17,705 nt of DNA from an uncultured Rhodospirillales bacterium. GTDB lineage: Bacteria; Pseudomonadota; Alphaproteobacteria; Rhodospirillales; Casp-alpha2. Shown here one piece after another: positions 7,598 through 15,872 of the stretch (positions are counted from its first letter, which is position 1; each line of letters begins with the position of its first letter). Location: the NCBI GenBank assembly GCA_938074585.1, contig CALJEW010000396.1:1-17705 (forward strand), read 5' to 3'. A model generated the notes under the pieces. That model made no database searches. It saw nothing but the letters and a program-made list of their open reading frames with translations, and was not told the origin of the DNA. Position numbers and translations under genes: made by a program.

Positions 7598-9157
7598 CTA
7601 GCGTTTCAATAATCGCCTGGTATCGATCAGTTTTGCCGCCCCGAATAAAACAGCCAATACAGCAAACAACACGGCCCCACCAACCATCAACACCACCATA
7701 CCACCCCATTTAGTAATCGATCCACCAAACAGCATATCGCTATACATATGGACTGCATAATAAAGCGCTCCGCCCATACAAACGCTTGCTATTACAACTC
7801 GGGGCGCGCGGCACAGCAGTCGCGCGTCTAAAACTAATTCGCCGCGTTGGTTCAATATAATCCCCAACGCCAAGGCATTGGCCCATGCCGATATAGATGA
7901 TGCATAAGCAATCCCCACATGCCCCCAATATTGCATGAAAATAAGGTTCATGATTATGTTAGCAAGGATAGCAAAGATGGCAATCCGAACCGGTGTTTTT
8001 GTGTCTTGACGCGCAAAGAAGCCTGGCGTTAAGACTTTGATTGCTACATAAGCTGGTAATCCAACAGAATACGCGACAAGCGCCTGAGACGTCGCACTTA
8101 CTGCTTGGGCATCAAACGCCCCCCGTTCGAACAAAACCCGAATAATCGGCTCAGGCATTGCGATCAGGGCGGCCATCGCTGGCAGCGTCATCAACAAAGC
8201 AAATTCCAAACTGCGGTTCTGGCTACTCATGGCGGCATCATTTTGTTGAGCCGCCAATTGGCGCGACAATGTCGGCAAGAGAGCCGTACCCACCGCGACG
8301 CCAACAACCCCCAACGGCAATTGGGTTACCCGGTCCGCATAATACAGGTATGAGACCGCCCCATCGGCGACCAATGACGCCAAAATTGTGCCGATCAATA
8401 AATTAATTTGATACAAACTGGCACCAAATACTACTGGCAAAATCCGTTGCCCCAAAACCCGCAACTTGGGGCTTAAGCGGGGACGCGCAAAGCGAACGGG
8501 ATAACCTTCGCGTCGGCAGTGGTAAACCAGCCAGATAAATTGAACGACACCCGCAACCGATACCGCCAACGATAAAACCAAACCCGTATGTACACTGTCA
8601 CCTGGAAAGACCAACATGGCTGAAATGAAAGTCAGGTTCAGAAAAACCGGTGCCGCTGCAGCTGCTGCAAATCGGTGAACAGAATTTAAAACACCGGATT
8701 GTAAGCTGACCAACGATATGAACACTAAATAAGGAAATGCGATGCGCGAATACACCGTCGCCATTTCCATTTTACCTTCAACGCCTTGAAATCCCGGAGC
8801 CAAAAAGACCATGATCCACGGCATAATAGCTTCCATCAACGCAACAAAAACAAATAAAAGAATGGCCAGGACCGTAAAGGCTTGATTGGCAAATTCTAGG
8901 GCTTCTTTACGGCTTTCATTTTCTAATGATTTTGAAAATATAGGAACAAAGGCCGCAGCAAAGGCTCCTTCTGCAAACAACCTCCGAAACAGGTTAGGGA
9001 ACCGAAACGCCACGAAAAAAGCATCCGCCGCTGCGCCCGTCCCCAAAAAATTAGCGATTAGAATATCCCGTATAAACCCAAAAAAACGACTTAATAACGT
9101 ATAGCCGCCAACAGTTGTTATGGCTTTTAAAAGGTTCATAAGCGCTTTTCTAAGCAT
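7598..9157 (-). CDS. murJ: Lipid II flippase MurJ (MviN family)
   Basis: MurJ moves the peptidoglycan precursor lipid II across the inner membrane. The 519 residues form a polytopic MOP-superfamily protein with about 14 hydrophobic segments. The conserved N-terminal region is intact: Leu-Ser-Arg-Phe-Phe-Gly-Phe-Ile-Arg-Asp (22-31), then Asp-Ala-Phe-Phe-Val-Ala-Phe and Pro-Asn-Leu-Phe-Arg-Arg-Leu-Phe-Ala-Glu-Gly-Ala. R24, R30 and the Arg pair at 58-59 correspond to Arg residues known to be essential in E. coli MurJ. The start is uncertain. ATG at 9157 gives the longest frame, but Met7 at 9139 begins Met-Asn-Leu-Leu-Lys exactly as in E. coli MurJ and is likely the true start; neither has a strong ribosome site. 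The gene begins 31 bp after glnD on the same strand, an arrangement common in this class. Confidence 0.95.
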   Translation of the reverse strand: MLRKALMNLLKAITTVGGYTLLSRFFGFIRDILIANFLGTGAAADAFFVAFRFPNLFRRLFAEGAFAAAFVPIFSKSLENESRKEALEFANQAFTVLAILLFVFVALMEAIMPWIMVFLAPGFQGVEGKMEMATVYSRIAFPYLVFISLVSLQSGVLNSVHRFAAAAAAPVFLNLTFISAMLVFPGDSVHTGLVLSLAVSVAGVVQFIWLVYHCRREGYPVRFARPRLSPKLRVLGQRILPVVFGASLYQINLLIGTILASLVADGAVSYLYYADRVTQLPLGVVGVAVGTALLPTLSRQLAAQQNDAAMSSQNRSLEFALLMTLPAMAALIAMPEPIIRVLFERGAFDAQAVSATSQALVAYSVGLPAYVAIKVLTPGFFARQDTKTPVRIAIFAILANIIMNLIFMQYWGHVGIAYASSISAWANALALGIILNQRGELVLDARLLCRAPRVVIASVCMGGALYYAVHMYSDMLFGGSITKWGGMVVLMVGGAVLFAVLAVLFGAAKLIDTRRLLKR

Positions 9158-9188
9158 TGATTATGGTGTTTTTGGAACAATTTTATAG

Positions 9189-12014
9189 TCACCGCTTTAC
9201 GGGCTCCGCAAGTTTTGTCACTTTTTTCAGTTTAGCTGTGGTTTTACCCTTTTTGGGTTTCACCGCGACCCCGCCAATAGCTTCCATCAAAGTTTTTTGA
9301 ATAACTTCTATTTTGCGTTCGTTTTCAATTTTTAAACCAAACACATCTTTAACATAAAACACATCAACAACCCGCTCGCCATAAGTTGAAATATGAGCGC
9401 TTGCGATTTGTAATCCATTACACGTAATCGCAGTTGTCACATCGTAAAGCAGGGCAGAGCGATTACGGCCATTGATTTCGATAACGGTATGACTACGGCT
9501 AGCTTTGTTATCGATCAACACATGAGGTGGCACCTTAAACACACGCGTCCGGCTTGGAAGAGTTGATTTTTGGGCTTTTTCTAACTCGATAGACGGACGT
9601 ATTTTACCTTGCATGGCATCTTGAACGCGTTTTCGAATACGCCTTAAATCCTTGGGGTTCCGATAAGCTGCGCACTCATTGTCATGTATCCAAAAGCTAT
9701 CTAAGGCCATTCCGTTGGTCAGTGTTTGCACTTTTGCGTCGATAATTGATGCACCACACAAAGCCATAGCGCCAGCGATGGCTGAAAACAAACCCGGATG
9801 ATCTGGTGAATAAACAATGACTTCGGTTGCGTCACGAATTTCATTGGTACCAAATTCAATTGCAAACCGATCATTCGTCTTTTCTGCTTTATGGATTAAA
9901 TTGGCATGACAAATTTGACTGTCCAAATCAACTCCCAACCAGTACCCCGGATTACCAAGGTTCAAATGCCCAGTAATTTCTGCTTCACTCCACGTCTCAG
10001 ACAATTTCTCTAGCGCTTCAGTTAAGTGTTGTTTTGCCTGCTCTACCCGCTCGCTTCGCAATTGGGCTGGCGCGCCGTCCGACATCACCTCTTGCGCCCG
10101 CGTATAAAGTTCACGCAAAAGTCCCGCTTTCCAGTTGTTCCAAACATTGGGGCCAACGGCGCGAATATCAGCTGCCGTTAAGATCAACAACAAACGCAGG
10201 CGTTCTGGTGATTGTACGATCTTTAAAAAATCAGATATCGTTTTTGGATCATCTAAATCACGCTTAAAAGCCATGTCGCTCATCAACAAGTGATTGCGAA
10301 CCAACCAGGCCACGGTTTCGGTTTCCCAATCGTTCAAACCCAATTGCGGTCCTAGTTTTTCAGCAATTTCTGCACCCAAAACCGAATGATTTCCGCCGCG
10401 TCCTTTTGCAATATCATGCAATAAAACCGACAAATACAGAGCTTGGCGTGATTGTATTTCATTAATTACTGCGCAAGCGACGGGGTGATCATCGATCAAA
10501 CGCCCAGTTTCTATCCCATTAACAATGCCAATGGCGCGAATAGTATGCTCGTCGACCGTGTACACATGATACATATCATATTGCATTTGAGCCACAACAC
10601 GCCCGAAATCAGGCATGAACCGGCCAAAGACCCCGGCTTCATTCAACAACATCAAAGCTTGTTCAGGTTTTTCCCCACACAGAATATTCATAAATATCGA
10701 GTTGGCTTGTTTATCTTTGCGTAACTTGGCGTTTATCAGTTTCAGATTTTGAGAGACCAGTCGCAGCGCATTAGGGTGGACATCAAGCTTGTGTTTTTGT
10801 ACCAATCTAAACAATCGCAGAATTTTAAGCGGATCTTTGAGCAGTTGCTCTTCATCGATAAAATTCAAGCGCCCACTCTCAACCCTAAAACCCTCAATTT
10901 CTTTTTTCCGAAACTGAAAAGTCGGCAACCAATTGGGAGTTCGTCGCTTTTTATGCTGTTCTTCTAAAACCGCACACAAAATACGGGTCAGATCACCAAT
11001 GTCTTTAGCAATCCAAAAGTAATGTTTCATGAACCGCTCAACGCCTTGCGACCCTGCGTGATCGCGGTAGCCCATGCGTTCAGCAATTTCACTTTGTACG
11101 TTAAACGTTAACCGCTCTTCAGGGCGGCCAGCGATGTAATGTAAATGACACCGCGCTGCCCATAAAAACGTTGCCGCCTTTTTGAACCGCTTAATATCAT
11201 CTTTTGTCAAAACACCAACATCCATCAATTCTTGAACGTGTTCCACCTGATACAAATATTTAGCAATCCAAAAGAGCGTCTGCAAATCTCGAAAACCGCC
11301 TTTGCCTTCTTTTAAATTGGGCTCTAAAACATAGCGTGTATCGCCCATGCGGTCGTGGCGTGCATCACGCTCAGCTAATTTAGCATCCACAAAATCAGGG
11401 CCCGTTGAAGCAACAACTTCCAAATTAAACCGGACTTTGAGAGTATTAAATAACTCCATACTGCCCTGCAACATCCGCGATTCAAGCAAGCTGGTCCGAA
11501 TTGTCAGGTCTTCTTTGGATAACCGTATCGCTTCTTCAACACTACGTGTCGCATGGCCCACTTTTAGGCCTAAGTCCCATAAGGTATAAAGGATATATTC
11601 AACAATCTGTTCAGAATGGGCGGTCAGTTTATAAGGCAATAAAAACATCAAATCGACGTCAGAAAACGGAGCCACTTCTGCCCGGCCATACCCTCCCACC
11701 GCAATCAGCGCCATTTGTTCGCCCGTTGTCGGATTGGCTGATGGATAGGCGTGGGTGATAGCAAATTCATGGATTAGGCGAATAAGCTGATCAACCAAAT
11801 AAGAATTAGCGAGGGTCGTATCACGAGCCGAGGCCTCAGCCTTTTCAAAACGGCGCTTAACTTCAGCCCATCCGGACATTTGAGCGCCTTTAAAGATATC
11901 TAAGACTTGTGTCTGAGTTTTCGGTGTATAACCAGACCACGCAACCAATTCATCCAATTTAACTGTAAGGGCTTTGCGATCAATAATCTCGCGGGGTTTC
12001 AATACGTTTGCCAT
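9189..12014 (-). CDS. glnD: Bifunctional PII uridylyltransferase/uridylyl-removing enzyme GlnD
   Basis: GlnD is the glutamine sensor of nitrogen control: it adds UMP to PII proteins when glutamine is low and removes it when glutamine is high. At 941 residues it is full length. The nucleotidyltransferase domain shows Gly-Gly-Tyr-Gly-Arg (107-111) and the catalytic Ser-Asp-Val-Asp (118-121), followed by the Glu-Gly-Lys-Gly-Gly-Phe-Arg-Asp motif (236-243). The HD hydrolase domain has His533-Asp534 in Leu-Leu-His-Asp-Ile-Ala-Lys. Two ACT domains occupy the C-terminus, at about 730-800 and 845-915, and end in a Lys-rich tail. The start is the ATG at 12014, about 83 bp after the MFS gene. I could not place a convincing promoter in that gap, although it contains an AT-rich stretch near 12040. 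Confidence 0.97.
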   Translation of the reverse strand: MANVLKPREIIDRKALTVKLDELVAWSGYTPKTQTQVLDIFKGAQMSGWAEVKRRFEKAEASARDTTLANSYLVDQLIRLIHEFAITHAYPSANPTTGEQMALIAVGGYGRAEVAPFSDVDLMFLLPYKLTAHSEQIVEYILYTLWDLGLKVGHATRSVEEAIRLSKEDLTIRTSLLESRMLQGSMELFNTLKVRFNLEVVASTGPDFVDAKLAERDARHDRMGDTRYVLEPNLKEGKGGFRDLQTLFWIAKYLYQVEHVQELMDVGVLTKDDIKRFKKAATFLWAARCHLHYIAGRPEERLTFNVQSEIAERMGYRDHAGSQGVERFMKHYFWIAKDIGDLTRILCAVLEEQHKKRRTPNWLPTFQFRKKEIEGFRVESGRLNFIDEEQLLKDPLKILRLFRLVQKHKLDVHPNALRLVSQNLKLINAKLRKDKQANSIFMNILCGEKPEQALMLLNEAGVFGRFMPDFGRVVAQMQYDMYHVYTVDEHTIRAIGIVNGIETGRLIDDHPVACAVINEIQSRQALYLSVLLHDIAKGRGGNHSVLGAEIAEKLGPQLGLNDWETETVAWLVRNHLLMSDMAFKRDLDDPKTISDFLKIVQSPERLRLLLILTAADIRAVGPNVWNNWKAGLLRELYTRAQEVMSDGAPAQLRSERVEQAKQHLTEALEKLSETWSEAEITGHLNLGNPGYWLGVDLDSQICHANLIHKAEKTNDRFAIEFGTNEIRDATEVIVYSPDHPGLFSAIAGAMALCGASIIDAKVQTLTNGMALDSFWIHDNECAAYRNPKDLRRIRKRVQDAMQGKIRPSIELEKAQKSTLPSRTRVFKVPPHVLIDNKASRSHTVIEINGRNRSALLYDVTTAITCNGLQIASAHISTYGERVVDVFYVKDVFGLKIENERKIEVIQKTLMEAIGGVAVKPKKGKTTAKLKKVTKLAEPVKR

Positions 12015-12097
12015 CTAATACCCTAAATCCTTTGTATTAACTATATAGCCAAGCCAAGCAGTGACGAAAAGGAGCTCAAGTAAAAAAAACTGCCGCT

Positions 12098-13621
12098 TTA
12101 AACCAAGCCATTTTTCCTCTTCTTGATCAGCAATACAAGGGGCATCGCAACCGCCGCTGTGACGGCAAAAAAAGCGAATGAATTTAAGTACCCAATCATC
12201 GTTGCTTGGCGGCCAATTTCTGTACTAATATTAGCTAATCCCTGCATGGTTTCCGTATTCCAAACGTTTTTCACGGCGGGAACTTGGAAATTTCGATTAA
12301 ACGGTGTCACTTGTTCACGTATTTCTGAATAATTCATGCGTGATGTATGGATCACCAGCGCAATGGATAGTGAAATATGGATAGAACTGCCTATGTTTCT
12401 CAGTAAATGGAACAATGCCATTCCATCTGGCACATATTTTGGATTAAGTGTCGCAAATGTAATCATGCTCAACGGCACCCACATCAAACCAACGCCCAAG
12501 CCCTGCAACCATGCCGTCCATAACACATCCATAATGGTCAAATTAATATCAAACTGCCACATTGAATACCCCGCAATCACCTGACACAAAAATCCAAGAG
12601 TTAGTGGGTATCGAGGATCTATTTTTCCAGCGAAAGCCATAACCGTGAAGCCTATTAACGTTCCAACGCCACGAGCCGATAGAACCAATCCAATTACGGA
12701 ATCTGGATAACCGCGCAGTTGCTGTAATAAGGAAGGCAAAATAGTGATGGGGGTGAAGTTTAACATGCCAAACGCCAACACGATCAAAAGACCGACCGCA
12801 TAATTGCGATCCTTAAGCATGACCGGATTTAAGAACGGTTTGTCGGTGGTCACCGTATGAACAATAAAAATATAAAGAGCCACAACAACCAAAGCAGCTT
12901 CCATAATAGTTTCAGTTGAATCAAACCAATCGTTTCTCTCGCCACGATCCAGCATCAGTTGAAAAGACGCGATCGCTACCGCCAGCGCTATAAACCCTGT
13001 CCAATCCAAACTGATTTTAACCGGCGCCCTGCGATCATGAATAAACGCCAAAACGCCCGCCAAGGCGACCAACGTAAACGGTAGAATCATAAAGAACACC
13101 CAGCGCCATGAATAGGCCTCACTTACGTATCCGCCTATTGTCGGCGCTACAATGGGTCCCAACATAACGCCAATACCAAAAATTGCCGTTGCCGATGCAT
13201 GTTTTTCTTTTGGATATGTATCAACCACAATGGCTTGTGATAATGGCACCAAAGGAGCGCCCGATGCGCCTTGAATGATCCGGTAAAAGACCAATTCTTC
13301 AACGCTGTTTGCAGTCCCGCATGCAACCGATGCAATCGCAAACAAAATAACAGCACAAATCATTAATTTTCGCCGCCCCATACGGGCCGCCAACCAACCC
13401 GCCAGCGGCGTCGCTACTGCAGTGGCAACAATATTAAACGTCACCACCCAAGCGATTTGATCCTGGGTTGCCGATAACGACCCCTGCATTTTAGGCAAAG
13501 CCACATTGGCAATGGTTACCGTCATAGCATACAGCATGGTAACCATGGTAAGTGTAAATAAAATGGCTGAGCGCTGGGCTGAAGTCAGCAGAGCAGGGTC
13601 AAACTGGGCTTTAGTATTCAT
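12098..13621 (-). CDS. MFS multidrug efflux transporter, DHA2 (EmrB/QacA) type
   Basis: The protein has 507 residues and about 14 transmembrane segments, as in DHA2-family drug:H+ antiporters. The family motifs are present: a motif D1-like stretch ending Ile-Ala-Asn-Val-Ala-Leu-Pro (37-43), motif A Gly-Trp-Leu-Ala-Ala-Arg-Met-Gly-Arg-Arg (75-84), motif C with Gly-x4-Gly-Pro-x3-Pro-x2-Gly-Gly (151-164), and the Ser-Trp-Arg-Trp-Val-Phe-Phe stretch (171-177) typical of EmrB-like proteins. The substrate cannot be predicted. EmrB proteins usually pair with an HlyD-type adaptor (EmrA), but none is in this window. The gene runs divergently from dnaK across a 233-bp control region. After its stop there is a run of eight T on the minus strand (12089-12082) but no good stem before it, so a terminator is not clear. 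Confidence 0.9.
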   Translation of the reverse strand: MNTKAQFDPALLTSAQRSAILFTLTMVTMLYAMTVTIANVALPKMQGSLSATQDQIAWVVTFNIVATAVATPLAGWLAARMGRRKLMICAVILFAIASVACGTANSVEELVFYRIIQGASGAPLVPLSQAIVVDTYPKEKHASATAIFGIGVMLGPIVAPTIGGYVSEAYSWRWVFFMILPFTLVALAGVLAFIHDRRAPVKISLDWTGFIALAVAIASFQLMLDRGERNDWFDSTETIMEAALVVVALYIFIVHTVTTDKPFLNPVMLKDRNYAVGLLIVLAFGMLNFTPITILPSLLQQLRGYPDSVIGLVLSARGVGTLIGFTVMAFAGKIDPRYPLTLGFLCQVIAGYSMWQFDINLTIMDVLWTAWLQGLGVGLMWVPLSMITFATLNPKYVPDGMALFHLLRNIGSSIHISLSIALVIHTSRMNYSEIREQVTPFNRNFQVPAVKNVWNTETMQGLANISTEIGRQATMIGYLNSFAFFAVTAAVAMPLVLLIKKRKNGLV

Positions 13622-13697
13622 TTAGGGTCAGAACTCACTTCTCGGCCTCAAAGGGATAGAAGAGTCTATAGCGGGTTGCGGCCATTGAATACACTAT

Positions 13698-13712
13698 TTT
13701 GTACAAATTTGT
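13698..13712. promoter_or_regulatory. Overlapping palindromes in the MFS/dnaK control region
   Basis: Two perfect 10-bp palindromes, TTTGTACAAA (13698-13707) and ACAAATTTGT (13703-13712), overlap by five bases. They end 7 bp before the dnaK -35 element. They could be an operator for a dimeric regulator of either divergent gene; no matching regulator gene is in the window, so this is speculative. Confidence 0.3.
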
Positions 13713-13719
13713 CGTGGGT

Positions 13720-13751
13720 ATTGCACCGTCCGCAAGGGACGCTTATATAAG
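13720..13751 (+). promoter_or_regulatory. dnaK: Probable sigma-32-type heat-shock promoter of dnaK
   Basis: ATTG (13720-13723), an 18-bp spacer, and CTTATATAAG (13742-13751) fit the consensus CTTG-N17/18-CYTATNTNNG described for alphaproteobacterial heat-shock promoters: three of four in the -35 and every specified base in the -10. Transcription would begin near 13758 and give a leader of roughly 97 nt. The spacer contains a small hairpin sequence (CGTCC 13727-13731 with GGACG 13737-13741). No CIRCE element is present. Confidence 0.6.
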
Positions 13752-13854
13752 CTACGGAAGCTTTAGGGGTATATGCTTTCTTTTGGAAAACTTAGGGGAT
13801 TCATTCGGTGCCATGTGGGCCGCTTAGGATCTGCCGCAAATATATGAGGATATC

Positions 13855-15786
13855 ATGAGCAAGGTAATAGGTATCGACCTTGGCACCACTAATTCATGTG
13901 TGGCGTTAATGGACGGCAAAGAAGCTAAAGTTATTGAAAATACAGAAGGCACACGCACAACGCCTTCTATGGTCGCCTTCGCTAATGGCGACCGGCTTGT
14001 TGGACAGCCGGCCAAGCGCCAAGCTGTCACAAACCCTGAAAATACACTTTACGCGATTAAGCGTTTGGTTGGTCGCCGATTTGATGACCCTATTACAAAA
14101 AAAGACAAAAAGATGGTACCCTATAAAATTGTCAAAGGCGAAAGCGGCGATGCATGGGTAGAAGCCGAAGGCGATAAGTATAGCCCAAGCCAAATAAGCG
14201 CATTCATTTTACAAAAAATGAAAGAAACTGCTGAAAGTTATTTGGGTGAAGACGTAACGCAAGCGGTTATCACGGTTCCTGCTTACTTCAACGATTCACA
14301 GCGCCAAGCCACCAAAGATGCTGGCAAAATTGCCGGTCTTGAAGTTTTACGGATAATCAATGAGCCAACAGCCGCGGCACTTGCCTACGGCTTAGACAAA
14401 AAAGAGGCGGGTATTATTGCCGTTTATGACTTGGGCGGTGGTACGTTTGACGTTTCCATTCTTGAAATAGGCGATGGCGTGTTTGAAGTTAAATCGACTA
14501 ATGGCGATACGTTCTTGGGCGGAGAAGATTTCGACATTCGGATTGTTGATTATTTGGCCGATGAGTTCAAAAAAGATAACAGCGTTGATTTGCGTGACGA
14601 TACTTTGGCCCTACAACGTCTTAAAGAAGCTGCCGAAAAAGCTAAAATTGAGTTATCATCGACAACCCAAACCGAAATCAACCTACCCTTTATTACAGCA
14701 GATCAATCTGGCCCTAAGCACTTAACGATCAAATTAACCCGGGCAAAACTAGAAGCTCTGGTTGAAGACTTAATCGAGCGGACTTTGGCACCTTGTAAGA
14801 CCGCATTAAAAGATGCTGGCTTAAAAGCGTCCGAAATTGATGAAGTGATCTTGGTCGGTGGCATGACCCGGATGCCTAAGGTTCAAGAAAAAGTAAAATC
14901 GTTCTTTGGCCGCGAAGCTCATAAAGGTGTAAACCCCGATGAAGTTGTTGCCATTGGCGCAGCTATTCAGGGTGGCGTTCTAAAGGGTGACGTTAAAGAC
15001 GTATTGTTGTTGGATGTGACGCCTCTAAGTTTGGGCATCGAAACTTTGGGTGGCGTATTTACCCGCTTGATCGATCGCAACACAACAATCCCAACCCGTA
15101 AATCTCAAGTGTTCTCAACCGCCGAAGATAATCAAACAGCTGTGACCATTCGGGTTTTCCAGGGCGAGCGTGAAATGGCTGCCGATAACAAAATCCTAGG
15201 CCAATTCGATTTGGTTGGAATTCCGCCATCACAACGTGGCATGCCACAAATTGAAGTAACCTTCGACATTGATGCTAACGGCATTGTAAATGTATCGGCT
15301 AAAGATAAAGCGACGGAAAAAGAACAACAGATCCGAATTCAGGCATCTGGTGGACTGTCCGATGACGATATCGAACGCATGGTTCAAGAAGCCGAACAAA
15401 ACGCCGAAAATGACAAATCTAAGCGTGAACTGGTTGAAGTTCGAAATTCTGCTGATGGACTTGTCCACTCCTCAGAAAAGAACTTGGTCGACTACGGTGA
15501 TAAAGTTCCTGAAGAAGATAAGGCCGCTATCGAAGCGGCAATTTCAGAGCTAAAAGCCGCCCTAGAAAATGAAGGTGCTGACGTTGAAGACATCAAAACT
15601 AAAACCGAAACACTCACAGAAGCAGCGATGAAGCTGGGCGAAGCGATGTATAAAGAAAGCCAAGGAGAAACTGCTGCGGGCGATGCGGATGGTGATGACT
15701 CCTCAGCGAATAAACCGGAAGATACAACCGTTGTCGATGCCGACTTTGAAGAAGTAGACCCGGATGAAGACAAAAAGAAAAACTAG
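13855..15786 (+). CDS. dnaK: Hsp70 chaperone DnaK
   Basis: DnaK binds exposed hydrophobic peptides in an ATP-driven cycle regulated by DnaJ and GrpE. The 643 residues are the usual length. All three Hsp70 signatures are present: Ile-Asp-Leu-Gly-Thr-Thr-Asn-Ser (6-13), Val-Tyr-Asp-Leu-Gly-Gly-Gly-Thr-Phe-Asp (from 190), and Val-Ile-Leu-Val-Gly-Gly-Met-Thr-Arg-Met-Pro (from 331). The interdomain linker Asp-Val-Leu-Leu-Leu-Asp-Val-Thr-Pro-Leu and the substrate-binding domain follow. The C-terminal helical lid ends in a disordered acidic tail with Glu-Glu-Val-Asp, then a Lys-rich end. A good ribosome site (TGAGGA, 13845-13850) precedes the ATG. The first gene of a dnaK-dnaJ unit, with a heat-shock-type promoter upstream. 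Confidence 0.98.
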   Translation: MSKVIGIDLGTTNSCVALMDGKEAKVIENTEGTRTTPSMVAFANGDRLVGQPAKRQAVTNPENTLYAIKRLVGRRFDDPITKKDKKMVPYKIVKGESGDAWVEAEGDKYSPSQISAFILQKMKETAESYLGEDVTQAVITVPAYFNDSQRQATKDAGKIAGLEVLRIINEPTAAALAYGLDKKEAGIIAVYDLGGGTFDVSILEIGDGVFEVKSTNGDTFLGGEDFDIRIVDYLADEFKKDNSVDLRDDTLALQRLKEAAEKAKIELSSTTQTEINLPFITADQSGPKHLTIKLTRAKLEALVEDLIERTLAPCKTALKDAGLKASEIDEVILVGGMTRMPKVQEKVKSFFGREAHKGVNPDEVVAIGAAIQGGVLKGDVKDVLLLDVTPLSLGIETLGGVFTRLIDRNTTIPTRKSQVFSTAEDNQTAVTIRVFQGEREMAADNKILGQFDLVGIPPSQRGMPQIEVTFDIDANGIVNVSAKDKATEKEQQIRIQASGGLSDDDIERMVQEAEQNAENDKSKRELVEVRNSADGLVHSSEKNLVDYGDKVPEEDKAAIEAAISELKAALENEGADVEDIKTKTETLTEAAMKLGEAMYKESQGETAAGDADGDDSSANKPEDTTVVDADFEEVDPDEDKKKN

Positions 15787-15796
15787 TCGTTGTGAG

Positions 15797-15822
15797 GGGA
15801 CGCGCTTAATCAAGTGCGTCCC
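15797..15822 (+). promoter_or_regulatory. Strong 11-bp intercistronic hairpin after dnaK
   Basis: GGGACGCGCTT (15797-15807) pairs with AAGTGCGTCCC (15812-15822) through 11 base pairs, one of them G-U, around the tetraloop AATC. It starts 10 nt after the dnaK stop. No T-run follows, so it looks like a partial attenuator or an mRNA 3'-end stabiliser rather than a full terminator. Confidence 0.7.
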
Positions 15823-15823
15823 G

Positions 15824-15855
15824 TAAACCCATCGATGGGTTCCTTTGAGGGTTTA
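15824..15855 (+). promoter_or_regulatory. Palindrome with an alternative stem just upstream of dnaJ
   Basis: A perfect 16-bp palindrome, AACCCATCGATGGGTT (15826-15841), shares bases with a second possible stem, TAAACCC (15824-15830) with GGGTTTA (15849-15855). The two pairings exclude each other. Both lie between dnaK and the dnaJ ribosome site (GAGG at 15861-15864) and could tune dnaJ output. Confidence 0.5.
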
Positions 15856-15872
15856 AGTCCGAGGCGAGACAA

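Noticed and set aside
12060..12097. Intrinsic terminator of the MFS gene
   Set aside because: There is a run of eight T on the minus strand, but the sequence before it forms at best a 4-bp stem, too weak to call.
13622..13854. CIRCE operator upstream of dnaK
   Set aside because: I looked for the GCACTC and GAGTGC half-sites and found none in this region or before hrcA. The single GCACTC near 9675 lies inside glnD without a partner half-site.
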